Positions 30,260 through 42,030 of a stretch of 64,000 nucleotides of DNA are shown here, in pieces (the stretch's first letter is position 1; every line of letters starts with the position of its first letter). This DNA is from Aquatica leii. Lineage: Eukaryota; Arthropoda; Insecta; Coleoptera; Lampyridae. The notes below the pieces were generated by a model that saw nothing but the letters and a program-made list of their open reading frames with translations, did not search any database and had not been told where the DNA came from. A program made the position numbers and the translations under genes. The stretch is from positions 91,235,389 to 91,299,388 of the forward strand of contig CM069435.1 of assembly GCA_035610365.1 (NCBI GenBank), read 5' to 3'.

Positions 30260-33254
30260 CTACTCAGAGTGATTCCGTCTGGGCCCGCTATAAAAAACGA
30301 AATGCTCCGGTCTAAAAAGCCTAGGATTTAGAATAGGTGTACGACTACATTCCACTCACCTAGAGATTTCTAAATGAGTGCAATGCTCCGGTTTCAAATG
30401 AACCACGATCGAACCGCGTTACTAAATGAGATAAATATCGGACTTAGGTTGTGCATTGGGTGTACGATTACATTTCACCCGCTTAGAATACTTGCAGAAT
30501 CCTTGCGGTTCTAGTAACAAACGAATTCGACCATGTCGACACACACCAGCAACACGTTAAACGGCTTTACCGACACAATCTAAACAGTGAATTAAGTAAT
30601 AAGATCGCACTATATTGTCTAATTAATGTAAACATTGAACGAATTGCACAAGACTTTATGAATGCTACTTTTAAATTGATAATTATCATTTAACAATTAA
30701 TTAAATCATTTATAACTGCCTATTAAAATATTAGGTCTCCGGCTCAATAAAACCTTATAAACCGAAACATTAAATGATGCTCACATTTAAAGGAATGAAT
30801 ATTAAGTTAATAAATAATAGGAAAGCTTATTGAAAACCCGTAATTAAAAATAACATAATAATAATAATAATAAAAATATGTTACGAAAAAATCCGGTTCT
30901 TTGAGTTGGGCCCAATATTTGTTACGCAGGTCTTCTTGTAACAAAACAAAGCAACGACAAGCACAGTTTCTTTGGAGAGGAGATGCTAAATTATAACTTA
31001 GACCTAAAAAAAAAGAGCGCCAAGACAATGAAAGATTAAATTAGGAGATATCGCCTAACTCTACTTGTAGCTGGAAAATAACAGATAACATGTTACAAGC
31101 TTTATGTCTTACGAACCTTGCACGGCTAACTCACACAGTCGGAGATAGAGGAGGTTCAAGGGAATTATGCTTAAGGGCGCCAGATCTAATCCAAATTAAC
31201 ACTTCTGCCTCGATCACGACAGACGGTCCAAACTTGTAACTAAATTTGAGGTTCGTAATCCTTATTACTCTGATGTTCGAGTAGCCAAAATTAGTTAATA
31301 GGTAACGATAATTACAGGAGAAAGAAAAAATAAAAGAGAGATTAACAAATATAACCACTTTAATGTATTAACGTAAGGGATTAACAAGAATATATGAAAT
31401 TTCTCCACTCATCCATGCTCGAACGATTACTAAGTATAATTAACAAATATAAAAACTTTAATTCAGCAGCGTATCAAATTGACAGATGTATATTAAATTC
31501 CTCAATCCATAAATACTAGCAAGACTAACAATTATGATTAACAAGTGTAGAAAACTTTGATTTAGCAACATACAAGATTAACAAGATTATATCTAATTCT
31601 CAGTGCATGAATGCCAGCAGTATCGGCAACACACAATACATATGTACGTCAAGTCGAAACGAACAGCGCAGAAAATCTCGTAGTAAATATTGTTTGTACA
31701 CAGCATGCGATACAAGTTAAATGATGATTGAAATTACCTTATTGGTATATAAACAGTAAACGTAATTACGGACATTAACAATAACCAAAATTCTGTGAGT
31801 AACTTTCGTGACAGCGATATAAAAATTAATCAAATAAACTCACCCAAAGTCCAGTGTCCACTTTCGCAAAGAAAACGTTTTCCCCGCTAGCGGCCTGTAA
31901 TAAATATTTAATAGCAAATCGTGTCACACACTAACTCACGAAGAATAGGAAGCTACAAAATCAGTATTAATAAATCATTAAATGTTATATAAGAACCCGT
32001 TGTATCGAATGCTGTAGGTAGTAATTTCGAACAGGTGGTTAATAACACAATCGACTTCTATTCACAAAACAGCATCTCCGACGCATTGTTCGACGAGACC
32101 TCGTTGTTATTTATGTAGCAGGCCCTCACAACAGCTTATATGCTCGGTAGCGGTATTTATTAATCGTACTTATGCATACTTAATACTGCTTGAAGCGAAC
32201 AATGGACTTGCAACGTGGTGGAACCGGCCTGTGCCGAAAGAATCGTAATAAATTCGCAATCGCCTTATAAATTTGTGTTCATCACAAGTGATGTCCTTAA
32301 AAATTTAAGAATCAGTTCAAGATCCTCGGCACCGACCCGTTCATGTAGTTGACAGCTTAACGATTTCGTCGTAAAAATAACAGTCACAAGAAAAGATCGG
32401 CAAAGGGCGTCAAAACCGGAATCTAATTTTAATTCATATACAGGGTATTCCGTAATGAAAGTTTCGCACGTAACAAACACGACAGAAGCAATAACACAGA
32501 ATATATATTTATTTTATCACAGACAATAATTCCATCGTGACATATATCTTCTTGTATTCCTTAATTTCTTCTTCTCCGCCATTACCTTCTGCTTTTCTTT
32601 CCGCCACAACCATCTCAATTTTCTTCTTTTTGTTTATTACTATCACTTTTTCACTTCTACTTTTAAATTTAATTTTTCTTCCAGCATCAACGCTAAATCT
32701 TTTTGTGGTTCTTCAGTTCTCCACCCCTTTATCACAATATTATTCTTCCTTTTCCATCTTTCTTCGTCTTTCGTTTTTTCTCCAATTTTTCAATTCTCTC
32801 CACCAGTTTCTCTTTGTTTTTCTTCCACTTCTTTCCTTTGTCTCCTATTTCTTTTTTCATTTCTTTAATTTCTTGCCTTATTCCTTGCATATTTTCTTCC
32901 ATCTGTTTCATCATTTCTCTCATTAATTCTTTTAACTCCTCCATTTCTTTCCTTCCTGCTTCTGTTTTTGAGGTTTTTCCTTCGATTTTCTTCGTTATCT
33001 TTTTAATGTCTGGTGATCTTATTGTTTTCTATCCTCTTTCAAATATTTGTTGTCATTTGATGACATGACGAGAAGGGAAATAGATATACAAAAGAAGATA
33101 AGATATGAGACGAGTAAAATAAAGGGAGAGGGGAAAAGGATTAAAATATAATTCTTGAAAGTGTGGGTGGAAGGTGAAGAAAGATTTGGGATGAAGAGAG
33201 GGAAACTCTAGTGAAAAAGGGAACAAAGAACTAAGAGTTGAGGGAGGCAAGGAT
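30260..33254. repeat. 3-kb tandem duplication, unit 1 (2995 bp)
   Basis: From CTACTCAGAG to GGCAAGGAT this segment repeats at once as 33255-36252 with only about a dozen differences by eye, mostly in homopolymer runs. The unit holds about 2.26 kb of non-coding DNA and the 5' part of a LINE (inverted piece 32519-33055, direct piece 33056-33254). The LINE continues only after unit 2, so unit 2 carries the original right junction. The duplication is recent or an assembly artefact. Confidence 0.92.
32519..33055 (-). pseudogene. LINE ORF1-like coiled-coil segment, inverted (unit 1)
   Basis: The minus strand encodes MREMMKQMEENMQGIRQEIK followed by EMKKEIGDKGKKWKK, a charged coiled coil, then a KNNIVIKGWR-type fold start. 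It is the same as 35515-36050. A single-base difference truncates the frame in this copy. Confidence 0.7.
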
Positions 33255-36252
33255 CTACTCAGAGTGATTCCGTCTGGGCCCGCTATAAAAAACGAAATGC
33301 TCCGGTCTAAAAAGCCTAGGATTTAGAATAGGTGTACGACTACATTCCACTCACCTAGAGATTTCTAAATGAGTGCAATGCTCCGGTTTCAAATGAACCA
33401 CGATCGAACCGCGTTACTAAATGAGATAAATATCGGACTTAGGTTGTGCATTGGGTGTACGATTACATTTCACCCGCTTAGAATACTTGCAGAATCCTTG
33501 CGGTTCTAGTAACAAACGAATTCGACCATGTCGACACACACCAGCAACACGTTAAACGGCTTTACCGACACAATCTAAACAGTGAATTAAGTAATAAGAT
33601 CGCACTATATTGTCTAATTAATGTAAACATTGAACGAATTGCACAAGACTTTATGAATGCTACTTTTAAATTGATAATTATCATTTAACAATTAATTAAA
33701 TCATTTATAACTGCCTATTAAAATATTAGGTCTCCGGCTCAATAAAACCTTATAAACCGAAACATTAAATGATGCTCACATTTAAAGGAATGAATATTAA
33801 GTTAATAAATAATAGGAAAGCTTATTGAAAACCCGTAATTAAAAATAACATAATAATAATAATAATAAAAATATGTTACGAAAAAATCCGGTTCTTTGAG
33901 TTGGGCCCAATATTTGTTACGCAGGTCTTCTTGTAACAAAACAAAGCAACGACAAGCACAGTTTCTTTGGAGAGGGAGATGCTAAATTATAACTTAGACC
34001 TAAAAAAAGAGCGCCAAGACAATGAAAGATTAAATTAGGGAGATATCGCCTAACTCTACTTGTAGCTGGAAAATAACAGATAACATGTTACAAGCTTTAT
34101 GTCTTACGAACCTTGCACGGCTAACTCACACAGTCGGAGATAGAGGAGGTTCAAGGGAATTATGCTTAAGGGCGCCAGATCTAATCCAAATTAACACTTC
34201 TGCCTCGATCACGACAGACGGTCCAAACTTGTAACTAAATTTGAGGTTCGTAATCCTTATTACTCTGATGTTCGAGTAGCGAAAATTAGTTAATAGGTAA
34301 CGATAATTACAGGAGAAAGAAAAAAATAAAAGAGAGATTAACAAATATAACCACTTTAATGTATTAACGTAAGGGATTAACAAGAATATATGAAATTTCT
34401 CCACTCATCCATGCTCGAACGATTACTAAGTATAATTAACAAATATAAAAACTTTAATTCAGCAGCGTATCAAATTGACAGATGTATATTAAATTCCTCA
34501 ATCCATAAATACTAGCAAGACTAACAATTATGATTAACAAGTGTAGAAAACTTTGATTTAGCAACATACAAGATTAACAAGATTATATCTAATTCTCAGT
34601 GCATGAATGCCAGCAGTATCGGCAACACACAATACATATGTACGTCAAGTCGAAACGAACAGCGCAGAAAATCTCGTAGTAAATATTGTTTGTACACAGC
34701 ATGCGATACAAGTTAAATGATGATTGAAATTACCTTATTGGTATATAAACAGTAAACGTAATTACGGACATTAACAATAACCAAAATTCTGTGAGTAACT
34801 TTCGTGACAGCGATATAAAAATTAATCAAATAAACTCACCCAAAGTCCAGTGTCCACTTTCGCAAAGAAAACGTTTTCCCCGCTAGCGGCCTGTAATAAA
34901 TATTTAATAGCAAATCGTGTCACACACTAACTCACGAAGAATAGGAAGCTACAAAATCAGTATTAATAAATCATTAAATGTTATATAAGAACCCGTTGTA
35001 TCGAATGCTGTAGGTAGTAATTTCGAACAGGTGGTTAATAACACAATCGACTTCTATTCACAAAACAGCATCTCCGACGCATTGTTCGACGAGACCTCGT
35101 TGTTATTTATGTAGCAGGCCCTCACAACAGCTTATATGCTCGGTAGCGGTATTTATTAATCGTACTTATGCATACTTAATACTGCTTGAAGCGAACAATG
35201 GACTTGCAACGTGGTGGAACCGGCCTGTGCCGAAAGAATCGTAATAAATTCGCAATCGCCTTATAAATTTGTGTTCATCACAAGTGATGTCCTTAAAAAT
35301 TTAAGAATCAGTTCAAGATCCTCGGCACCGACCCGTTCATGTAGTTGACAGCTTAACGATTTCGTCGTAAAAATAACAGTCACAAGAAAAGATCGGCAAA
35401 GGGCGTCAAAACCGGAATCTAATTTTAATTCATATACAGGGTATTCCGTAATGAAAGTTTCGCACGTAACAAACACGACAGAAGCAATAACACAGAATAT
35501 ATATTTATTTTATCACAGACAATAATTCCATCGTGACATATATCTTCTTGTATTCCTTAATTTCTTCTTCTCCGCCATTACCTTCTGCTTTTCTTTCCGC
35601 CACAACCATCTCAATTTTCTTCTTTTTGTTTATTACTATCACTTTTTTCACTTCTACTTTTAAATTTAATTTTTCTTCCAGCATCAACGCTAAATCTTTT
35701 TGTGGTTCTTCAGTTCTCCACCCCTTTATCACAATATTATTCTTCCTTTTCCATCTTTCTTCGTCTTTCGTTTTTTTCTCCAATTTTTCAATTCTCTCCA
35801 CCAGTTTCTCTTTCTTTTTCTTCCACTTCTTTCCTTTGTCTCCTATTTCTTTTTTCATTTCTTTAATTTCTTGCCTTATTCCTTGCATATTTTCTTCCAT
35901 CTGTTTCATCATTTCTCTCATTAATTCTTTTAACTCCTCCATTTCTTTCCTTCCTGCTTCTGTTTTTGAGGTTTTTCCTTCGATTTTCTTCGTTATCTTT
36001 TTAATGTCTGGTGATCTTATTGTTTTCTATCCTCTTTCAAATATTTGTTGTCATTTGATGACATGACGAGAAGGGAAATAGATATACAAAAGAAGATAAG
36101 ATATGAGACGAGTAAAATAAAGGGAGAGGGGAAAAGGATTAAAATATAATTCTTGAAAGTGTGGGTGGAAGGTGAAGAAAGATTTGGGATGAAGAGAGGG
36201 AAACTCTAGTGAAAAAGGGAACAAAGAACTAAGAGTTGAGGGAGGCAAGGAT
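33255..36252. repeat. 3-kb tandem duplication, unit 2 (2998 bp)
   Basis: Second copy of 30260-33254. Visible differences include GGAGAGG against GGAGAGGG near 33975, the length of an A run near 34008, GTAGCC against GTAGCG near 34288, and TCTTTG against TCTTTC near 35812. All breakpoints share the dinucleotide AT. Confidence 0.92.
35505..35942 (-). pseudogene. LINE ORF1-like coiled-coil protein, inverted (unit 2)
   Basis: 145 codons open on the minus strand: a coiled coil (EELKELMREMMKQMEENMQG...) of about 60 residues, then RKNNIVIKGWRTEEPQKDL, then LEEKLNLKVEVKKVIVINKK. This is the N-terminal protein part that in related insect LINEs lies directly before the endonuclease, in the same orientation. 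Here it is inverted relative to the endonuclease-RT part, with the switch point near 36055. The reading frame continues upstream to about 36040. Confidence 0.7.
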
Positions 36253-36294
36253 GGATCAAATGATGTTGGGTTAGCAAGTTTTAAGGAAAAAGAG

Positions 36295-37020
36295 ATGGAA
36301 AAGCAGAATCAAATGAAATTATTGTTTTGGAATGTGGCAGGCATAAAAAATAAGGGAGAGGATGTCTGGAGATACGTAGAAGGTTTTTCTATGATGGGAA
36401 TGTCGGAAACATGGTTGGAGAAAAAAGACTGGGAAGTATGGAAGGAAAAATTACCAGAGGGTTATAGTTGGAAGGTGGAATTTGCAACTAGAAGAGAAAG
36501 TAAAAGTAGAGCAAGGGGAGGGATACTAACGGGCATAAAAAGGAACTGGTCAGTTGAAGAAGAGGAGGGAAACGAGAAGCAAGGAAAAAAAATATATAGT
36601 GTTAACAGTTTATGGGCGGGATATGAAGATGATAAGTGAACAGATTGACAAAATGGTACAGGGGGAGGAAAAGGAAAAGATTATTATAGGGGGTGATTTT
36701 AACGCGAGAACAGGGGAAAAAGGAGGAGTGATTATAGGAGGGGAAGTAAAGGGAAGAGTTAGCATGGATAAGACAGTTAATAAGAATGGGAAAATGTTAG
36801 TGGAGATGTGTGAGGAAAAAGGATGGTCAATCCTTAATGGAAATATAGAGGAGGGGGACAGAGGTGACTATACTTATATGGGAGGGAGGGGGTAATCGGT
36901 GATCGATTACGTGATAGTGAGTGGAGAGATGTGGGAGGACATAGAAATTTTTAAAGTGAGGGATGAAGAAGAATCGGATCATCAGCCACTGAAAGTGATT
37001 TTAAAAGGAAAGGAGCTGGG
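36295..37020 (+). pseudogene. LINE APE endonuclease
   Basis: Nicks target DNA for target-primed reverse transcription. The catalytic motifs are visible in order: KLLFWNVAG (36310s), MSETWL (36400), IIGGDFNARTG (36680-36715) and SDHQPL (36975-36995). Frame changes near 36620 and 36895 break it. Confidence 0.85.
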
Positions 37021-37057
37021 AATTAAGGAGGAACAGGGGGATGGGGACTAAAAAAAG

Positions 37058-37477
37058 GTGTGGATTGAGGAAAGCATAGAAAGATATAAGATAAAGTTTG
37101 AACAAGTGATTTGGGGAGATGTAGGGGGGGAAGAAGAACTAATGGAGTTAACTGCAGAGATGGAGAAGGCAGTAGAAAAGAAAAGGTTTAAGAGAAGACA
37201 AGGAAAAAAGAGGAACGAAAATAGGTGGTGGAATAGAGAATGTAGAGAAGCAAAAACAGAGATGAGAAATGCTAGAAGAAGATGGAAGAAAGGTAGAATT
37301 GATGTGCAGGAGTATAAAAAGAAGAAAGTGAATTTTAAAAATGTATGTTCTGAGAGAAAGGTGTCGTATAAAGAGGAAGTGGAGAAACAAGTAAAGGGAA
37401 TAAAGAAAGAAGGAGAAGTGTGGGATTTTCTAAACATGGAGAGAAGAAGAGATAAGAGCCCAGTAAACACGGATTGA
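37058..37477 (+). pseudogene. LINE linker region
   Basis: Carries NRWWNRECREAKTEMRNARR and a Lys/Arg-rich helix, the usual segment between endonuclease and RT. It ends where the 1.2-kb insertion starts. Confidence 0.75.
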
Positions 37478-38698
37478 AACTGTTACAGTCACAAAATTAA
37501 AACAATTGTTTCATTACGTTATTTCGTGTTAGTTCCATTTTTATATCATTTACATGTAACTGACAGTGAATAAATTGAAAGAGTTCCGATTTTTCACAAT
37601 CAGTTTTAAACCGTTTCAGTACTTGCAATTTTTATCCCATAATCAGCAACCGTCTAAAAACTGGTTTATTAAAACCGAATATTTTTTGAATAACTAGAAT
37701 TGTTTGAAGATCGGTTAAATAAAACTGAATTATTTTCAAAACAGTAGAATCGTTTTAGTAAAAATGAATACTTTGTGATTAGTCAGCATTAGTCGTTGCT
37801 ATACTTTTGATTACTATCGTCAACGCTTGCGCTGCAAATTGATATCTTTTCACTTGTTCGGTTGCAGTTTGATAAGTGATGCTGTGTGTACAATTACGCA
37901 ATGGAACAATAAACGGTAAGTGGAAGCATTTTATTATAATCTATAAATGTAACCAATATTATTATCATTTCTGTTCTTTATGTATCATGTTTTAATTTGT
38001 ATAAAAAAATATAAATTAACACACATGATTGCGTTAAGGTAGATTATTGCGTAAATCTGATGATACTTTAGGCTTTATAATTACAGATCAATTTTTCAAG
38101 TTTTAACAGCTAAAGGTATTCACAGTGTTTTTATAACTTTCTTATGATTGCTAAAGTGATATTTATATTAAGTTTGTGTTGTTTTTGATTAAAAAAATGT
38201 AATTAATTTTGTGTAACTCTATTATTATGTATGTATATAAACGAAATATTTATTTCTATGTTACAGAAGCTGTTAAAAGTTGCTACCCAACAGTAACTGA
38301 TGCAGTTTTCGAGGCTTCCGTGAAAACATCACAAAAAGAAAGTTGCAATATGTAAAAAACTTATTGCGATGTATTTAAAAATATTTATTGTGCAATAAAA
38401 TTTGAAACGTGCATTCGAAAATGTATTATTGTATTATTGAAAGAATTGTTTTAGTTCATTATTGAAACAAGAAAATCATATATTTATTGATCATTTAGTA
38501 TCAGTTCATGAACGAAGCTTTTAAAACGTAAACCGAATGTAACATTTATTTTGCAACAGATTTGAATTTAAAATACCGAAACTATACTGATTCAAATAAG
38601 CGAAACAGCGATGGACTTATAGCTATTTTATTGCAGCTAAGTTTCTTTTATGTTTGAAACAAGAGTGAATCATAATTTTTTTGTTTTGAAACTGTTAC
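37474..38698. mobile_element. Unclassified 1.2-kb insertion in the LINE
   Basis: The LINE coding text stops at 37473 and resumes after 38698. TTGAAACTGTTAC (13 bp) is present at both edges (37474-37486 and 38686-38698) and looks like a target-site duplication. The insert has no long frame. A GTAAGT at 37916 and TTACAG ending at 38266 could be a splice donor and acceptor around a short frame that starts EAVKSCYPTVTDAVF. No terminal inverted repeats or poly-A tail were found. Confidence 0.6.
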
Positions 38699-38724
38699 TA
38701 TACATTATCAATTTTGTGTTTACT

Positions 38725-40115
38725 GGGAGGAGAGGAGGTTTAACGGATATAAAGGTGAGGCTGGGTTATTGTATAGAGCGTTTAGAGAGAACAATAGAAG
38801 AACCATGGCAGGTGATATTGCAAGGGGCAAATGCAATACAGGAGGAGTGGGAGATAACAAAAGAGGAAATGGAGGAAGCAAGAAATAGACTAAAATTAAG
38901 GAAAACGGCAGGAACGGACGGTACGCAAGAAGAACAATGGAAATATGTAGGGGAGAGAGTGAGTGGATATATAAGGAAAATTTTTAATACAATATGGAAA
39001 GGGAAGGAATTGCCAAGCAGTTGAAAAGAAAGTTTTATTCTGCCGGTTTATAAGGGAGGGGATAAGAAGGAGGTAAAGAATTATAGAGCGATTAGTGTCA
39101 CTAATGTAAGTTATAAAGTGTATGCCATGATTATACAAAGTAGGTTGGAAATGGAAGTGGAAGAACAAAGACTATTACCAGATTGGCAGATGAGATTTAG
39201 AGTGGGAAGAAGGGCAATAAACAATGTTTATATATTGAAACAGTTAGTAAATTGAGAGCTAGATAAGAAAAGGGGTAAAGTATACGCGTTCTTTATGGAC
39301 ATAGAAGCTGCGTTTGATAATGTGAATAGGGAAAAGCTATGGAGGGTGTTAAGGAAAAAGGGAACAGAAGAACAACTAGTGAGGAAACTGGAAGGTATAT
39401 ATAAAAAGACTAAGAATAGGGTAAAAATAGGGGACAGTGTTAGTGAAGTGTTTTGGGCGAGGAAGGGGCTAAAGCAGAGGTGTCCTCTTAGCCCTATTTT
39501 ATTTGCACTGTATATAGGGGACATAGAAGAAGTGTTGAAAGAAGGTCAGTGTGGTGGGGTTGTCATGGAGGGAGGGATTAAAGTGTGGGTGTTGGCATAT
39601 GCAGACGATATGGTCATGGTGGCAAAAAATGAGTTGGAGATGAAAGGTATGATAAAAACGGTAAAGAGGTATCTGGAAAGGAAAGACTTGGGCTTAAATG
39701 TAAAAAAGTCTAAGAAGGTAGTTTTTCAAAAAGGGAGAGGAGGGAAGAAAAAAGAGGAGTTAAGTTGGGGAGAACAGAAGATAGAGGCAGTGAATGGAGT
39801 GACATATTTGGGATATAGGCTAAGGTATGATAATAAAGATGATGCGCATATAAGGGAGTTAGCAGAGAAGGGTAACAGGGTATTAGGGCAGGTATGGAGT
39901 TTAGGGGAAAAGTTTTTGGGAAGAAGATCGAGAAGAGAAGATGGCTGTTTGACAAATTGATTAAAAGTGTGATGATGTACGGGGTGGAGGTATGGGGTTG
40001 GAAAGAGTGGAACCTATTGGAAAGGGTACAAATAAAATATTGGAAATGGATACTAGGTTTAGACTCCGTCAGGGTACGTAATAGAGGAGGAGGGGAAGTT
40101 AGAGAAGATTAGAAT
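38725..40115 (+). pseudogene. LINE reverse transcriptase
   Basis: RT motifs in order: KTAGTDGTQEEQWKYVG (38905), YRAISVTNVSYKVYAMII (39080s), FMDIEAAFDNVNREKLW (39290-39340), GLKQRCPLSPILFALYIGDI, and the catalytic YADDMVMVA (39595-39620). VTYLGYRLR follows. Stops at 39022, 39253 and 39958 break the frame. Confidence 0.88.
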
Positions 40116-40134
40116 AGAAGCAGGGAAACGGGCG

Positions 40135-40700
40135 ATGGGGTATGAAGAGAAAATGAAGGAAAGGAGAGAATGTAAAATTTTGCAATGTTGCTGGAGGACG
40201 GTAAAAGATAGCAAAAACTTATATGGGCAGGAAGAAAGGAAACTGTACTATCAACGAGGAGGTTTCGCAAGAGAAGAGGTGGAAAGAAGGAGAGAGGAAG
40301 GGAGGTTAAATACGGGGGAGATAGTAAGAGGAGATAAAGATTCGCAGGTGCGAGAGAGGGAAGGAAAGATAAGGGAAGGAAAGTATAACGTAAGGTATGG
40401 GAATATAGTGTCCAGGGGGGTTCCTAAGTATCTGATGGGGAGGAGAAGCTTAGGAGAGAAACAACTTATAGCCAGGTTTAGATGCGGAAATGAGGAGAAT
40501 TTAAATAAGTATTGGAAGGAGGATGTAATGAGGTGATGTAGATTATGTGGGGAGGGATGGGAGGACATAGAGCACTTGAGTGAGGAGTGTGGGGAGCTAA
40601 GGGAAGAAATGAGGGGGAGGAAGGCTTTGCTTGGGGAGGAGGGGGTGGGATTGGATTGGATTAAAGTATTAAAGGAAAGAAGGAAAAGAGAGGAGGGTTA
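40135..40700 (+). pseudogene. LINE C-terminal region with zinc-binding motif
   Basis: Continues the RT tail (ILQCCWRTVKD, QLIARFRCGNEEN) and, after a stop at 40534, reads CRLCGEGWEDIEHLSEEC, a CCHC motif usual at the end of this LINE type. The coding region ends near 40700 and is followed by the 3' UTR. Confidence 0.75.
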
Positions 40701-40880
40701 GGTCTAAAGTATTAGAATAGTTAGATGGTGATGGGAAGATTTTAGGGAAAAAAGTTGTTTAGTTTTTTTAAATTTCTGTACAAATTATATTATTATGATA
40801 AGTGAATGATGTAGGGGTAACGTAACCCATTGTAAGGCCGAATGGCAAAACAATTAACAATAAATAATAATATTTGTTGT

Positions 40881-40944
40881 CTTTGTTTTTCCTCTTCCTT
40901 CCTCTCTCTTTTATTCATCCCTTTCCTCTTTTTTTTATTTTTTA

Positions 40945-40979
<35 letters not shown>

Positions 40980-41495
40980 TTTAAATTTTTTTAATCTGTT
41001 TCTTTCTATATTTTTTTTAAATTCCTCCTTACCTTCTTTTCTTATTTTTCGTGTTTTAAAACATCCCACTTGTAGTAATTTCGCTTTAATTTCGCTTTAA
41101 ATGTAATAATTTCTATTAATGTAGGAGCTTATCTTTTATCGCTGTTTTATACTTTTCCACCACGGTTTCTATTTTTCACTTAATTTATTTGTTATTTTAC
41201 ACCTTTCCTTCTTTACCCACCCCTTTTTCTTTTCTGCTAACCTCCCCCCCCCCAGTTCCTTTACTAACTATCTTCTCCAACTTCTACACTTGTATTTCAC
41301 TTTAACGTTTCCTTCAATGTAAATACGACCTTCTACATCGAAAGTTACCGCACGAATTATGACTACCTTATTTGAAAACTGTGACATAAAATCTTTAAGA
41401 GAGAAATGCAATAAAACAAAGATGAAGAATTAAATCAAAACGCAATAACTCGTGTGCCTAGTTGGCATTCTACGTAGTAACCAAAAATACAAAAC
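40881..41495. repeat. Low-complexity spacer with (TA)n tract
   Basis: T-rich text with TTTATTTATTT and (TA)n at about 40955-40980, and a poly-C run near 41245. No gene seen. Confidence 0.7.
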
Positions 41496-41503
41496 ACAAT
41501 AAG

Positions 41504-41899
41504 CAGTGTTGTAAATAGATAATTTTTAATTTATATAGATACAGATAAATTTTTTTTCTTGCAAGAATTATCTAGTATTAGATAATAGATAAACTATTTA
41601 AACTTTATATAGATAACAGATAATAGATGAAATAATCTAGGTAGTAATAACGATAGATGGAGTTCATTTGAAGAACTACTATGGAATGTGGGAAATTACT
41701 GAAGAAAAACATACATATTGTAACTTGAATTTACGGAAAACTGGATTTTTATAAATTTTATTTAAATAAAAAATTATATATATACAGATACATATAACTT
41801 ATATATTTTAGATAGTATATAGATACATAAAAATAGATAAAAAATATTAATCTAGATTAATTTATCTATATAAATTTATATAGATAATTTACAACACTG
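41504..41899. mobile_element. hAT-like MITE, 396 bp
   Basis: Ends CAGTGTTGTAAAT and ATTTACAACACTG are inverted repeats. They are flanked by an exact 8-bp target-site duplication ACAATAAG (41496-41503 and 41900-41907). The interior is rich in TAGATA repeats, many arranged as inverted repeats, and has no coding capacity. Confidence 0.88.
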
Positions 41900-42030
41900 A
41901 CAATAAGTAATAGTTTTTAATTAATTATTAATTGCATACAATAATGTGAAAGCTGTGTTAAAAAAGCTTTTGATATATACAATTTAGGTAATATGTGTAA
42001 AATCTTCAATAATCAGTGACATAGATTACT

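Larger units (their letters stand above)
36056..40880 (+). mobile_element. LINE with 5' inversion, interrupted by a 1.2-kb insertion
   Basis: Plus-strand order: end of the ORF1-like region (DMTRREIDIQKKIR, 36058), APE-type endonuclease, linker, RT, and a C-terminal cysteine-histidine motif. It ends in a TAAATAATAATA-like tail near 40880. It belongs to a LINE type common in insect genomes with a highly purine-rich coding strand; I do not assign the clade. It is broken by frameshifts and by the insertion at 37487-38685. Confidence 0.85.

Noticed and set aside
31131..31358. 75-codon minus-strand frame repeated at 34126-34404
   Set aside because: The two copies exist because of the 3-kb duplication, so the repetition is not evidence of selection. 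Also rejected on the same ground: 32265-32480 and 35261-35476.
31131..31358. Mitochondrial insertion (NUMT)
   Set aside because: The hydrophobic frames do not match any mitochondrial protein that I recognise.
32537..33068. Long Phe/Ser-rich plus-strand frames (also 35533-36066)
   Set aside because: They are the antisense of the LINE coiled-coil segment; composition is that of a mirrored Lys/Glu-rich frame.
37048..37470. Minus-strand frames opposite the LINE (also 39228-39524 and 39710-39955)
   Set aside because: Shadows of the purine-rich LINE coding strand.
40948..40981. (TA)n tract as a special structure
   Set aside because: Ordinary microsatellite in AT-rich DNA.
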